From DATEPR01 sp036503065 (GTDB taxonomy: Bacteria; Actinomycetota; Actinomycetes; Mycobacteriales; Pseudonocardiaceae), in assembly GCA_036503065.1 (NCBI GenBank), contig DASXXM010000346.1, positions 1 through 6,668 on the forward strand: a stretch of DNA of 6,668 nt. Direction: 5' to 3'. Positions 1 through 6,535 of the stretch are shown here, piece after piece. How positions within the stretch are numbered: position 1 is the stretch's first letter; the number at the start of each line of letters is the position of its first letter. The notes under the pieces were generated by a model. The model had not been told where the DNA came from. It made no database searches and saw only the letters and a list, made by a program, of their open reading frames with translations. Made by a program: the position numbers and the translations under genes.

Positions 1-958
1 CCGCCAGGGCACCTGCGTGCTCGACGACGTGATCATGACCGCGCTGGACGAGGCCGACCAGATGGCCGACATGGGCTTCCTGCCGCAGGTCCGGGAGATC
101 CTGGACCTGATCAGCCAGGACGGCCAGCGGCTGCTGTTCTCCGCCACGCTGGACCGGGACGTGGACAGCCTGGTCCGCCAGTACCTGCACAACCCGGTCA
201 CGCACTCGGTCGCGCCGACCACGGCCAGCGTCACCACCATGGAGCATCACGTGCTCGTCGTGCCGGCCGCGGACAAGTCCGACGTGGTGGCCGAAGTCGC
301 CGCTCGCGACGGCCGGACCATCATGTTCGTCCGCACCAAGCACCACGTGGACAAGCTGGCCGAGCGGCTGCGTTCGGTCGGCGTGCGGGCAGGCGCGCTG
401 CACGGCGGCAAGGCGCAGAGCGCCCGCACCCGCATCCTCGGCGAGTTCAAGGACGGCCACACGCCGGTCCTGGTCGCCACCGACGTGGCGGCGCGCGGCA
501 TCCACGTCGACGGCGTCACCCTCGTGGTGCACGTGGACCCGCCTGCCGACTCCAAGGACTACCTGCACCGCGCCGGCCGCACCGCGCGTGCCGGCGAGAC
601 CGGCACGGTCGTCACGCTGGTCACGCACAGCCAGCGCCGGGCCGTACTCGGCCTGACCGCACGGGCCGGCGTTCGTCCGCTCAGCACGCAGGTCCGGCCG
701 GGTGACGCGGAACTCAACCGCATCACCGGCGCTCGCACCCCCAGCGGCGAGCCGGTGGTCGAGGTCGAGCACCGTCGCCCGACCCGGCCGCGCAGTGGCT
801 CCGCACCGGGTTACGCCCGCCGTGGCCGCCCGGTCGGCGACCGCAACGAGCACCGCGCCGAACGCGGCGAGCACTGGGACAACCGCCGTGGCGACCGCCG
901 TTCGCAGCACGGCGAGTTCCGCGGCAGGCGGCCGCGCCGCGACCACCAGTCCGGCTGA
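1..958 (+). CDS. DEAD-box RNA helicase, 3' part (5' end outside window)
   Basis: ATP-dependent RNA helicase, probably acting on structured RNA in the cytoplasm (ribosome assembly, mRNA remodelling or decay). The reading frame is open from the left edge (first full codon at base 2) to TGA at 956-958, so the gene starts upstream and the GTG at 17 is internal. Visible superfamily 2 motifs in order: DEAD (motif II, 47-58), SAT (motif III, about 140-148), IMFVRTK (motif IV region, about 320-340), VATDVAARG (motif V, about 473-499) and HRAGRTARAG (motif VI, about 566-595). The Q motif and Walker A (motif I) must lie upstream. After the core, roughly the last 70 residues are rich in Arg, Gly, Asp and His and look like a disordered RNA-binding tail. 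It converges on the cobalamin operon and has no evident functional link with it. Family assignment is secure; the exact subfamily (RhlE, DeaD or other) cannot be told from this part. Confidence 0.95.
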   Translation, partial: RQGTCVLDDVIMTALDEADQMADMGFLPQVREILDLISQDGQRLLFSATLDRDVDSLVRQYLHNPVTHSVAPTTASVTTMEHHVLVVPAADKSDVVAEVAARDGRTIMFVRTKHHVDKLAERLRSVGVRAGALHGGKAQSARTRILGEFKDGHTPVLVATDVAARGIHVDGVTLVVHVDPPADSKDYLHRAGRTARAGETGTVVTLVTHSQRRAVLGLTARAGVRPLSTQVRPGDAELNRITGARTPSGEPVVEVEHRRPTRPRSGSAPGYARRGRPVGDRNEHRAERGEHWDNRRGDRRSQHGEFRGRRPRRDHQSG

Positions 959-964
959 GATCAT

Positions 965-1014
965 CGCGAATCCCACATCGGCGCCCTACTACGGGTGCCG
1001 ATGTGGGATCTGCG
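965..1014. terminator. Hairpin between convergent genes, likely bidirectional terminator
   Basis: A 17-bp stem pairs 970-986 with 993-1009. All pairs are Watson-Crick except one G-T(U) pair at 983/996, and the loop is the 6 nt TACTAC. After one mismatch (969/1010), positions 965-968 can pair with 1011-1014. It begins 7-11 nt after the helicase stop and about 50 nt beyond the stop of the minus-strand cysG gene, and is nearly symmetric, so it could end transcripts from both sides. There is no T-tract on either strand, which is common for actinobacterial hairpin terminators. The terminator role is inferred from position and stem strength. Confidence 0.75.
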
Positions 1015-1061
1015 CCGCTCTCCCGACGGTCGAACCACACCGGCATCTCGTCGGATCGGCG

Positions 1062-2288
1062 TCACTGGCCGAGCTCGACCGGCGGTAGCCCGGCCACCGG
1101 TCCGATCACGACGATCGCGGGCGGCCGGATGCCGTGCGTGGCAACGTCGTCGGCGACCTTGTCCAATGTGGACCGCAAGGACCGCTGGGTGCGCATCGTG
1201 CCGTCCGCGATCACCGCGACCGGGCTGTCCGAGGGGCGTCCGCCCGCGAGCAGCGCGTCCGCGAACGCGCCGATCCGTTCCACCGCCATCAGGAGCACCA
1301 GCGTGCCGCGCAACGCAGCGAGCGCGGGCCAGTCCACCAGGGAACGCGGGTCGTTCGGCCCGACGTGCCCCGAGACGACCACGACCTCGTGCGCGACACC
1401 GCGATGCGTGACCGGCACGCCTGCCACCGCCGGCACGGCGAACGCGCTGGTCACGCCGGGTACCACGGTGACCGGCAGGCCGGCGGCCGCGCACGCGAGC
1501 ACCTCCTCGAAACCGCGACCGAACACGTACGGGTCGCCGCCCTTGAGGCGCACCACGAACCGGCCGGCCAGCGCATGCTCGATCAACGTGTTGTTGATCA
1601 CATCCTGGCTGGCCGCCCGGCCGTACGGAATCTTGGCCGCGTCCACCACGATCACGTGCGGCGCCAGCTCGTCCAGCAGTGCACGCGGCGCCAACCGGTC
1701 CACGACCACCACGTCCGCCCGCGCCAGCAGCCGCCTGCCGCGCACCGTGATCAGCTCCGGATCGCCGGGGCCGCCACCGACCAGTGCCACACCGGGCACG
1801 GCCCGCTCGGCGGGCTGGTCGGACACCCGGCCTTCGCGCAGCGCGTCGAGCAGGCCGTCCCGCACCGCCGCCGAGCGTCGTGGCTGGCCGCCGGCCAGCA
1901 CGCCGACCAGCAGCCCGTCGTGCTCCCCGGTGGCCGGGGTGACCGCGGTGCCGCGCGTGCCGGCATCGGACCGCACGCAGAACACCCTGCGCCGCAACGC
2001 TTCCTCGGCCACGGCCGCGTTCACGTCGGTATCGTTCGTGCACGCCACCGCGTACCAGGCGCCGTCGAGATCGCCGTCGGCATAGGCGCGGGCGTGCCAG
2101 GTGATCTCGCCCGTGTCGGCCATGCCCTGCACCGCCGGTGTCACGTGCGGCGAGATCACCTCGACCAGGGCGCCCGCCGACACGAGCCGCGGCAGCCGCC
2201 GTTGCGCGACCGTGCCGCCGCCGACCATCACGACCCGACGGTCGGCCAGGTCCAGACCGGTCAGGTAGTGCCGGTCAACGGTGGGCAT
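1062..2288 (-). CDS. cysG: Siroheme synthase: precorrin-2 dehydrogenase fused to uroporphyrinogen-III C-methyltransferase
   Basis: Cytoplasmic enzyme at the siroheme/cobalamin branch point: SAM-dependent methylation of uroporphyrinogen III at C2 and C7 to precorrin-2, then NAD+-dependent oxidation to sirohydrochlorin. Often called cobA in actinobacteria. About 408 aa. The N-terminal Met8/CysG-like Rossmann domain shows GGGTVAQRR at residues 23-31 and an Asp at about 108 (FCVRSD) that aligns with the catalytic Asp104 of Salmonella CysG. The C-terminal methyltransferase domain (about 165-400) shows VGGGPGDPEL (170-179), RLKGGDPYVFGRG (247-259), VVPGVTSA (275-282) and THRG (294-297). I chose the ATG at 2288 because family members usually have under 10 residues before the YLxGL stretch; an in-frame ATG at 2309 adds 7 residues. 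Neither start has a clear Shine-Dalgarno. The start overlaps the cbiX end by 14 nt (35 nt with the other start), suggesting translational coupling. It is the last gene before the hairpin at 970-1009. Confidence 0.93.
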   Translation of the reverse strand: MPTVDRHYLTGLDLADRRVVMVGGGTVAQRRLPRLVSAGALVEVISPHVTPAVQGMADTGEITWHARAYADGDLDGAWYAVACTNDTDVNAAVAEEALRRRVFCVRSDAGTRGTAVTPATGEHDGLLVGVLAGGQPRRSAAVRDGLLDALREGRVSDQPAERAVPGVALVGGGPGDPELITVRGRRLLARADVVVVDRLAPRALLDELAPHVIVVDAAKIPYGRAASQDVINNTLIEHALAGRFVVRLKGGDPYVFGRGFEEVLACAAAGLPVTVVPGVTSAFAVPAVAGVPVTHRGVAHEVVVVSGHVGPNDPRSLVDWPALAALRGTLVLLMAVERIGAFADALLAGGRPSDSPVAVIADGTMRTQRSLRSTLDKVADDVATHGIRPPAIVVIGPVAGLPPVELGQ

Positions 2289-3147
2289 GGACGTGACCGG
2301 TCGGGTCATCGGGGTGGCTGTGCGGGATCTGCGGCGCGCCGTGCTTGGCCTCGAAACCCGGCAGCAGCACCCGGTACGCGCACGTGTCGCAGTTCATCCG
2401 GATGTCCCCGTGCAGCGCCTCGTGGTACCGCTCGACGACCAGGTCGGCCAGTGGCGCGCAGTCACCCAGGTACCCGGACACGAGCACGTCAACACCCGGT
2501 CGGGCGAATTCGCGTGCCTGCGCCGCGACCCGTTGCGGCAGCACCCCGTCGAACAGGAAGTACGGCGCCACCACGACTCGCCGCGCGCCCAGCAACACCG
2601 CCCTGGTCAGCCCCGCTGCCACGTCCGGCCGCGCCAGCGACACGAACGCGGTCTCCACGAACGCGAACCCACGGGTCTCCTGCAACAGCCGGGCCACCTT
2701 GCTGACCTCGGCGTTCGCGTCCGGATCCGTCGAACCCCGGCCGACGAGCACCACCGCGGTGTCGGCCCACGCCGCCGGCTCGACCACGGCGGCGATCCGA
2801 TCCGCGAGCAGCCCCAACAGGATCGGGTGCGGCCCGAGCGGCCGGCCGAACCGGTAGCCGGTGCCCGGCTGACGACGAACCTCACGCTCCAGCGCGGCCG
2901 GGATGTCGCCCTTGGCGTGCCCGGCGGCGACCAGCACCAGCGGCACTGCCGCAAAAGTCCGGTGGCCGCGCCCGGCCAGGTCCTGCCATGCCTCGTTGAC
3001 CGACGGCGCGGCCAGCTCGATGAACCCGCCCGCCACGTCGATACCGGACATCCGCTGCCGCATCCGGTCCACGAAACCTGTGAACTCGGCCACACCGCGC
3101 TCGTCGACCGTGCCGTGGCCGACGATCAGCAACGGCTCGGGACTCAT
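2275..3147 (-). CDS. cbiX: Sirohydrochlorin chelatase, long CbiX type
   Basis: Inserts a divalent metal into sirohydrochlorin: Co2+ for the early-cobalt B12 route, or Fe2+ for siroheme in SirB-like members. 290 aa, the usual size of the two-lobed long form. The N-terminal lobe carries VGHGTVDE with His11 and VAAGHAKGD with His77, the pair expected at the metal site. The second lobe repeats the pattern as VGRGSTDPDAN (about 135-144), with Arg137 where the first lobe has His11, so catalysis should sit in the first lobe. Residues 251-256 read MNCDTC, matching the MXCXXC motif that binds an Fe-S cluster in Bacillus megaterium CbiX. The tail (276-290) holds five His and could hold or deliver metal. 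The ATG at 3147 overlaps the cobH stop as ATGA, and a GAGG Shine-Dalgarno (3155-3158) lies 7 nt upstream. The frame stays open further upstream, but that part is out-of-frame cobH sequence. Fold assignment is firm; cobalt versus iron is inferred from the corrin neighbours. Confidence 0.93.
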   Translation of the reverse strand: MSPEPLLIVGHGTVDERGVAEFTGFVDRMRQRMSGIDVAGGFIELAAPSVNEAWQDLAGRGHRTFAAVPLVLVAAGHAKGDIPAALEREVRRQPGTGYRFGRPLGPHPILLGLLADRIAAVVEPAAWADTAVVLVGRGSTDPDANAEVSKVARLLQETRGFAFVETAFVSLARPDVAAGLTRAVLLGARRVVVAPYFLFDGVLPQRVAAQAREFARPGVDVLVSGYLGDCAPLADLVVERYHEALHGDIRMNCDTCAYRVLLPGFEAKHGAPQIPHSHPDDPTGHVHAHR

Positions 3148-3746
3148 GTCTCGTCCTCGTCGTAGTACATCAGGGCGTTGATCGCGGCGGCGGCCACCGT
3201 GGCGCCACCGCGTTCGGTGCGGGTGCTCAGCGCGGGAAGGCGGATCGCGCGCAGTCGTGCGCCGGCGAGCACCGAGCCCACGAACCCGACCGGCACGCCG
3301 ATCACCAGCACCGGCCGCAGTTCGCCGGCCATGGCCAGGTTGACCAGCTCGTTCAGCGCGGTCGGCGCGTTGCCGATCGCCCACACCGCGCCGTCCGGAT
3401 ACTGCTGGGCGGCAAGCCGAATACCGGCCGCGGACCGGGTGATCTTCCGTTCCTCAGCCAGTTCGGCGACCCCGGGGAGATCCAGCGCGACCACGCTGCC
3501 CCGGGTCGTGACGCCTGCGGCGACCATCCGGGAGTCCACCACCAGGGGCGCCCCGACCAGCAGCGCCTGCCGCCCGGCCTCCAGTCCGGCCTCGTCGGCC
3601 ACCAGGTCACCCACCCAGCTGGTGTCGGCGGTGGCGTGCACGACGCGTTCGACCACCGCCCGCATCAGCTGTGGCAGGAAGTTGGTGTCGATCCGACTGT
3701 GGAGAATCCGGTACGACTCTTCTTCGATCGGGTGCACGTCACGCAC
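3144..3746 (-). CDS. cobH: Precorrin-8X methylmutase (CobH/CbiC)
   Basis: Moves the C11 methyl group to C12, turning (cobalt-)precorrin-8 into hydrogenobyrinate or cobyrinate; no cofactor is needed. About 200 aa, close to the family norm. Family landmarks: HPIEEESYRIL near the N-terminus; His37 in RVVHATAD, aligned with the catalytic His43 of Pseudomonas denitrificans CobH; AGRQALLVGAPLVVDSRMVAAG; TRSAAG (103-108); AIGNAPTALNEL; VIGVPVGFVG; and GGATVAAAAINAL near the end. I chose the GTG at 3746 because AGGAG (3755-3759) lies 8 nt upstream and the protein then begins close to HPIE as in relatives. A TTG at 3806, which overlaps the transporter stop by 4 nt, would add 20 unlike residues and has poorer support. 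Oddity: after PVGFVG most homologues continue with an acidic ESK stretch, while here it reads SVLAG (see findings). It sits between the metal transporter and cbiX and overlaps cbiX by 4 nt. Confidence 0.92.
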   Translation of the reverse strand: MRDVHPIEEESYRILHSRIDTNFLPQLMRAVVERVVHATADTSWVGDLVADEAGLEAGRQALLVGAPLVVDSRMVAAGVTTRGSVVALDLPGVAELAEERKITRSAAGIRLAAQQYPDGAVWAIGNAPTALNELVNLAMAGELRPVLVIGVPVGFVGSVLAGARLRAIRLPALSTRTERGGATVAAAAINALMYYDEDET

Positions 3747-3754
3747 AGCTGAGG

Positions 3755-3759
3755 CTCCT
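3755..3759 (-). promoter_or_regulatory. Shine-Dalgarno AGGAG deciding the cobH start
   Basis: AGGAG on the minus strand lies 8 nt before the GTG at 3746. This favours the shorter cobH start over the TTG at 3806 and leaves a 56-nt gap after the transporter stop. It is one of the better ribosome sites among the minus-strand genes; the cysG and transporter starts have none that is clear. Confidence 0.6.
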
Positions 3760-3802
3760 CGGGTTTCGGCCCGTCGATCCTCGCCTGACGTGTGGGAACG
3801 CG

Positions 3803-4741
3803 TCAAACCGAGTGCCGGTGATGTGTCTCATCGTCCGGGTGCGGATGCACGTTGGCCCGGACCAGCCGGGGCAGGGCGTGCATCAGGCGATGTTCCACGT
3901 CGTGCGCGATGTCGTGCGCCCGCACCAGGCTGGATTCGCGGTCCACCACCACGGTCAGCTCGGCGAACTGGCCGCGCCCTGACCAGCGCAGCCGCAGGTC
4001 CTCGACGTCCAGCACCCCGGGTGTGGTGGCAGCCAACTCGCCTGCCTCCCGCACCAGACTCGGATCGGCCGCGTCCAGCAGCCGACCGAGCACGCCACGC
4101 GCGGCACCGACCAGCACGAAACCAATGGCCAGCGCGACCGCGATACCGACGACCGGGTCGACCCAGCGCCAGCCGACGGCGGCACCACCGGCGGCCAGCA
4201 GGACAGCCAGCGACGTGAGGCCGTCGACCCGGGCGTGCATGCCGTCGGCGACCAGGGCGGTCGAGCCGATCCGTCGACCGGTCCGGATTCGCCAGTGCGC
4301 CGCGATCTCGTTGCCGCCGAAGCCGATCACGGCCGCCACGGCCAACACCGCCAGATGGCTCACCGGTACCGGATGCACCAACCGGGACACGGACTGGACC
4401 AGCGCGAGCACCGCGGACGCGGCGATGACGGCCAGCACCACCAGGCCGGCCAGGTCCTCGGCCCGGCCGTAGCCGTAGGTGAACCGGCGGGTCGGCGCAC
4501 GACGGCCGAGCCGGAACGCCACCGCCAGTGGGATCGCGGTACCGGCGTCGGCCAGGTTGTGCAGCGTGTCCGACAGCAGCGCGACCGAACCGGTCAGCCA
4601 GACCACGCCCGCCTGGACCAACGCGGTGATCAGCAACACCGCGAACGAGCCCCACAGCGCCCGCATGCCGATGCGGCTGCCGGTCAGGCGCTCGTCCACC
4701 GGGCCGACGTGATCGTGGCTGTGCCCGTGCCCATGTGCCAT
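3803..4741 (-). CDS. Cation diffusion facilitator (CDF) family metal exporter
   Basis: Inner-membrane proton/metal antiporter of the CzcD/ZnT/YiiP family, exporting Zn2+, Co2+, Cd2+ or similar ions from the cytoplasm. 312 aa, typical length. About six membrane segments can be placed (roughly 31-50, 52-76, 96-118, 128-148, 160-183, 190-215), followed by a cytoplasmic domain of about 95 residues. The two metal-site motifs are present: HNLAD (His61, Asp65) in the second segment, preceded by Asp58, and HARVD (His169, Asp173) in the fifth. The N-terminus is His-rich (HGHGHSHDH, 3-11), as in CzcD-like proteins, and the C-terminus is also His-rich (HPHPDDETHHRH). ATG start at 4741; no clear Shine-Dalgarno. 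It lies inside the corrin operon, 63 nt after cobJ and before cobH, which suggests a role in cobalt (or zinc) balance. Family is certain; the metal is not shown by sequence. Confidence 0.95.
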   Translation of the reverse strand: MAHGHGHSHDHVGPVDERLTGSRIGMRALWGSFAVLLITALVQAGVVWLTGSVALLSDTLHNLADAGTAIPLAVAFRLGRRAPTRRFTYGYGRAEDLAGLVVLAVIAASAVLALVQSVSRLVHPVPVSHLAVLAVAAVIGFGGNEIAAHWRIRTGRRIGSTALVADGMHARVDGLTSLAVLLAAGGAAVGWRWVDPVVGIAVALAIGFVLVGAARGVLGRLLDAADPSLVREAGELAATTPGVLDVEDLRLRWSGRGQFAELTVVVDRESSLVRAHDIAHDVEHRLMHALPRLVRANVHPHPDDETHHRHSV

Positions 4742-4756
4742 GCTGTTGAGGCTAGC

Positions 4757-4785
4757 CCATTCTCGTCCATAGTGGACTATTGCAA
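4757..4785 (-). promoter_or_regulatory. Candidate promoter with palindromic operator before the CDF gene
   Basis: In the 63-nt gap between cobJ and the transporter, read on the minus strand, TTGCAA (4780-4785) is a possible -35 box and GAGAAT (4759-4764) or the overlapping AGAATG a possible -10 box, with 15-16 nt between. The spacer holds a perfect interrupted palindrome, ATAGT-N2-ACTAT (4769-4780), overlapping a second one, GTCCA-N3-TGGAC (4765-4777). A perfect 8-bp palindrome GGCTAGCC follows at 4750-4757. The gap is visibly more AT-rich than its surroundings. An operator between -35 and -10 would suit a metal- or ligand-responsive regulator. The promoter match is weak and the role is inference; GTCCA-CTA-TGGAC could instead be a small RNA hairpin. 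Confidence 0.4.
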
Positions 4786-4804
4786 GAAGTTGTTTACTGC
4801 CAGG

Positions 4805-6535
4805 CTATGGCTGTTGCGAAAGCCAGGTATAGCCACGTGGCGTGACCATCCGGCCGCCGACCATCGTGGTCTGCGACGAGCCCACCACGACCGTGGTGAG
4901 CATGTCCACGTCGGCCGGATCGAACTCGGCCAACGGCCGGCACCACACCCGCTGCCCGGCCCGGCTCGCCTGACGCACCGCACCCACCGGCGTGCTCGCC
5001 GGCCTGCGCTCGGCCAGCAGGTCGAGCGCCGCACGCAACTGCCAGTGCCGGTCGGCCGAACGCGGATTGTAGAAACAGACCACGAAATCGCCGTCGGCCG
5101 CGGCCCTGATCCGGCGCTCGATCGCCGCCCACGGCGTGTGCAGGTCGGACAGGCTGATCAGCGCGTGGTCGTGGCCCAGCGGCGCGCCGAGCAACGCGGA
5201 CGCGGCCAACGCCGCCGTCACCCCCGGCACGCCGACCACCTCGACCTCGGCCGGACACCGCTGCAACGCCGGGCTCGCCATCGCGTACACCCCGGCGTCC
5301 CCGGACCCGATCAACGCCACCGCCCGGCCCGCCGCGGCCAACTCGACCGCTTCGCCGGCCCGGGCCTCCTCCGCGCCGAGTCCGCTGGCCCGGACTTCGG
5401 TGCCCGGCCGCAACAACTGGCGCACCTGGTCGACGTAGGAGTCCAGCCCGACCACCACGGACGCCCGGCGCAGTTCGGCTTCGGCGCGCGGGGTGCGCAG
5501 GTCGGCCGCGCCCGGTCCGAGCCCGATCACCGCGAGCCGGCCGCGCGGCCGGATGCGCGCGGCGGCCACGGTCACGTTGTCCGCCTTGATCTTCGGCACC
5601 ACCAGCTCGACCGGCGCACCGTGGGCCAGTTCGGTCGCCGCGTACAGCGCCGCCGCTTCCGCGACACTCGGCGTGCCCACCTCGGCCAGCACGACGTCAC
5701 TCGGATTGGGCACGTCGACCGTGGCCAGCGTGTCGGCCGGGTAGACGTGCAGCGCGGGTTCGTCCTGCCAGTGCCAGAACGCCCAGTCGGTGACGGCGTG
5801 CCGGATGCCGGGCTCGTCCGCCTTGCGGTCCACCGTGGCGAACGCGCGGACCGCGCGCAGGTCGAAGCCGTGCTCGGTCTCCAGCCGGGCCAGCGCCGCG
5901 TTCACCGCGTCGGTCGACACGCCGCGCGCCGAGCCGATGCCGACCACGAGGGTGTGCGGGATCAGCCGCAGCGTGTACTCGTCCGGTTCGGTGAGCCGGT
6001 CGTCGATCTGGATCGTCCACTGTGGATCGCCGACGTTGCCCGGCAGGGCCGGCAGCGGAAAGCCGAGCGGGTTGACCAGCCGGATCGGCGCGCCGTCCAG
6101 GATCGCGACACCACAGGCGGCCAGGTCGCCGTCGACGGTCGCGTCGAGCAGCGCGACCACGTCGTCCAACGGCGTGCTGCCGGTGGCGTCGGACGCGGTG
6201 GTCACCACCGGGGTGCAGCCGAGCACGTCCGCGACCCGTTCGGCCAGCTCGTTCGCGCCACCGCCGTGCCCACCGGCCAACGCGATCGCGAACCGGCGAC
6301 CCTCGTCCACACAGACCACGCCGGGATCGGTCGCCTTGTCCACCAGCAGCGGCGCGATCAGCCGCACGGTCGCGCCACTGGCCAGGAAGAACACGGCAGC
6401 ATCCAGCTCGGGCCAACTCCGTTGCAGCGCAGGGCCGATCGGACCGTCCAGGAGTACCGCGTCCGCGCCGAGCGCCGCCGCGAGTTCGGCCGCCGCGCGC
6501 CTGCCGGCCGCCGTCACGGCGAACAGCCCGATCAC
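4805..6535 (-). CDS. cobJ: CbiG-CobJ fusion: cobalt-precorrin-5A hydrolase / precorrin-3B C17-methyltransferase
   Basis: Bifunctional corrin-ring enzyme. The CbiG part hydrolyses the ring-contraction delta-lactone (loss of acetaldehyde); the CobJ/CbiH part is a SAM-dependent C17-methyltransferase that drives ring contraction. About 576 aa. The CbiG N-terminal region (1-130) shows GGHGGGANELA (88-98) and TTASDATG (112-119). The CbiG C-terminal domain (about 195-325) begins at VVGIGSARG, where many homologues have Cys instead of Ser. CobJ (about 333-576) shows GLGPG (338-342), GSGDAGVYAM (410-419), VGVPGVTAALA (434-444), LLGAPLGHD (448-456), ISLSDL (460-465) and YNPRS (489-493). I chose the GTG at 6535 because it makes a 4-nt GTGA overlap with the upstream stop, has GGGG just before it, and gives the usual IGLFAVTAAG start; a GTG at 6547 adds 4 residues. 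The stop is TAG at 4805-4807. Fusions of these two domains are known in other actinobacteria. Confidence 0.93.
   Translation of the reverse strand: MIGLFAVTAAGRRAAAELAAALGADAVLLDGPIGPALQRSWPELDAAVFFLASGATVRLIAPLLVDKATDPGVVCVDEGRRFAIALAGGHGGGANELAERVADVLGCTPVVTTASDATGSTPLDDVVALLDATVDGDLAACGVAILDGAPIRLVNPLGFPLPALPGNVGDPQWTIQIDDRLTEPDEYTLRLIPHTLVVGIGSARGVSTDAVNAALARLETEHGFDLRAVRAFATVDRKADEPGIRHAVTDWAFWHWQDEPALHVYPADTLATVDVPNPSDVVLAEVGTPSVAEAAALYAATELAHGAPVELVVPKIKADNVTVAAARIRPRGRLAVIGLGPGAADLRTPRAEAELRRASVVVGLDSYVDQVRQLLRPGTEVRASGLGAEEARAGEAVELAAAGRAVALIGSGDAGVYAMASPALQRCPAEVEVVGVPGVTAALAASALLGAPLGHDHALISLSDLHTPWAAIERRIRAAADGDFVVCFYNPRSADRHWQLRAALDLLAERRPASTPVGAVRQASRAGQRVWCRPLAEFDPADVDMLTTVVVGSSQTTMVGGRMVTPRGYTWLSQQP

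Noticed and set aside
961..2705. Long plus-strand frames and a second minus-strand frame covering cysG and cbiX
   Set aside because: They translate to Arg-, Ala- and Pro-rich low-complexity sequence without family motifs, and mirror the GC-rich third positions of the real minus-strand genes.
3147..3384. N-terminal extension of cbiX by about 79 codons
   Set aside because: The extra sequence lies in another frame of cobH and is Arg-rich and unlike CbiX. The ATG at 3147 has a Shine-Dalgarno site and an ATGA overlap, and starts directly before the VGHG motif.
3763..3805. Small inverted repeats between the transporter stop and the cobH start, such as TGACG (3786-3790) with CGTCA (3801-3805), and CGGG with CCCG
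   Set aside because: The stems are only 4-5 bp with loops of 6-10 nt and no T-tract. They are too weak to support a terminator or attenuator call.
4742..4804. Cobalamin riboswitch in the gap before the CDF gene
   Set aside because: The gap is only 63 nt, far too short for a B12 aptamer, and I see no B12-box-like sequence.
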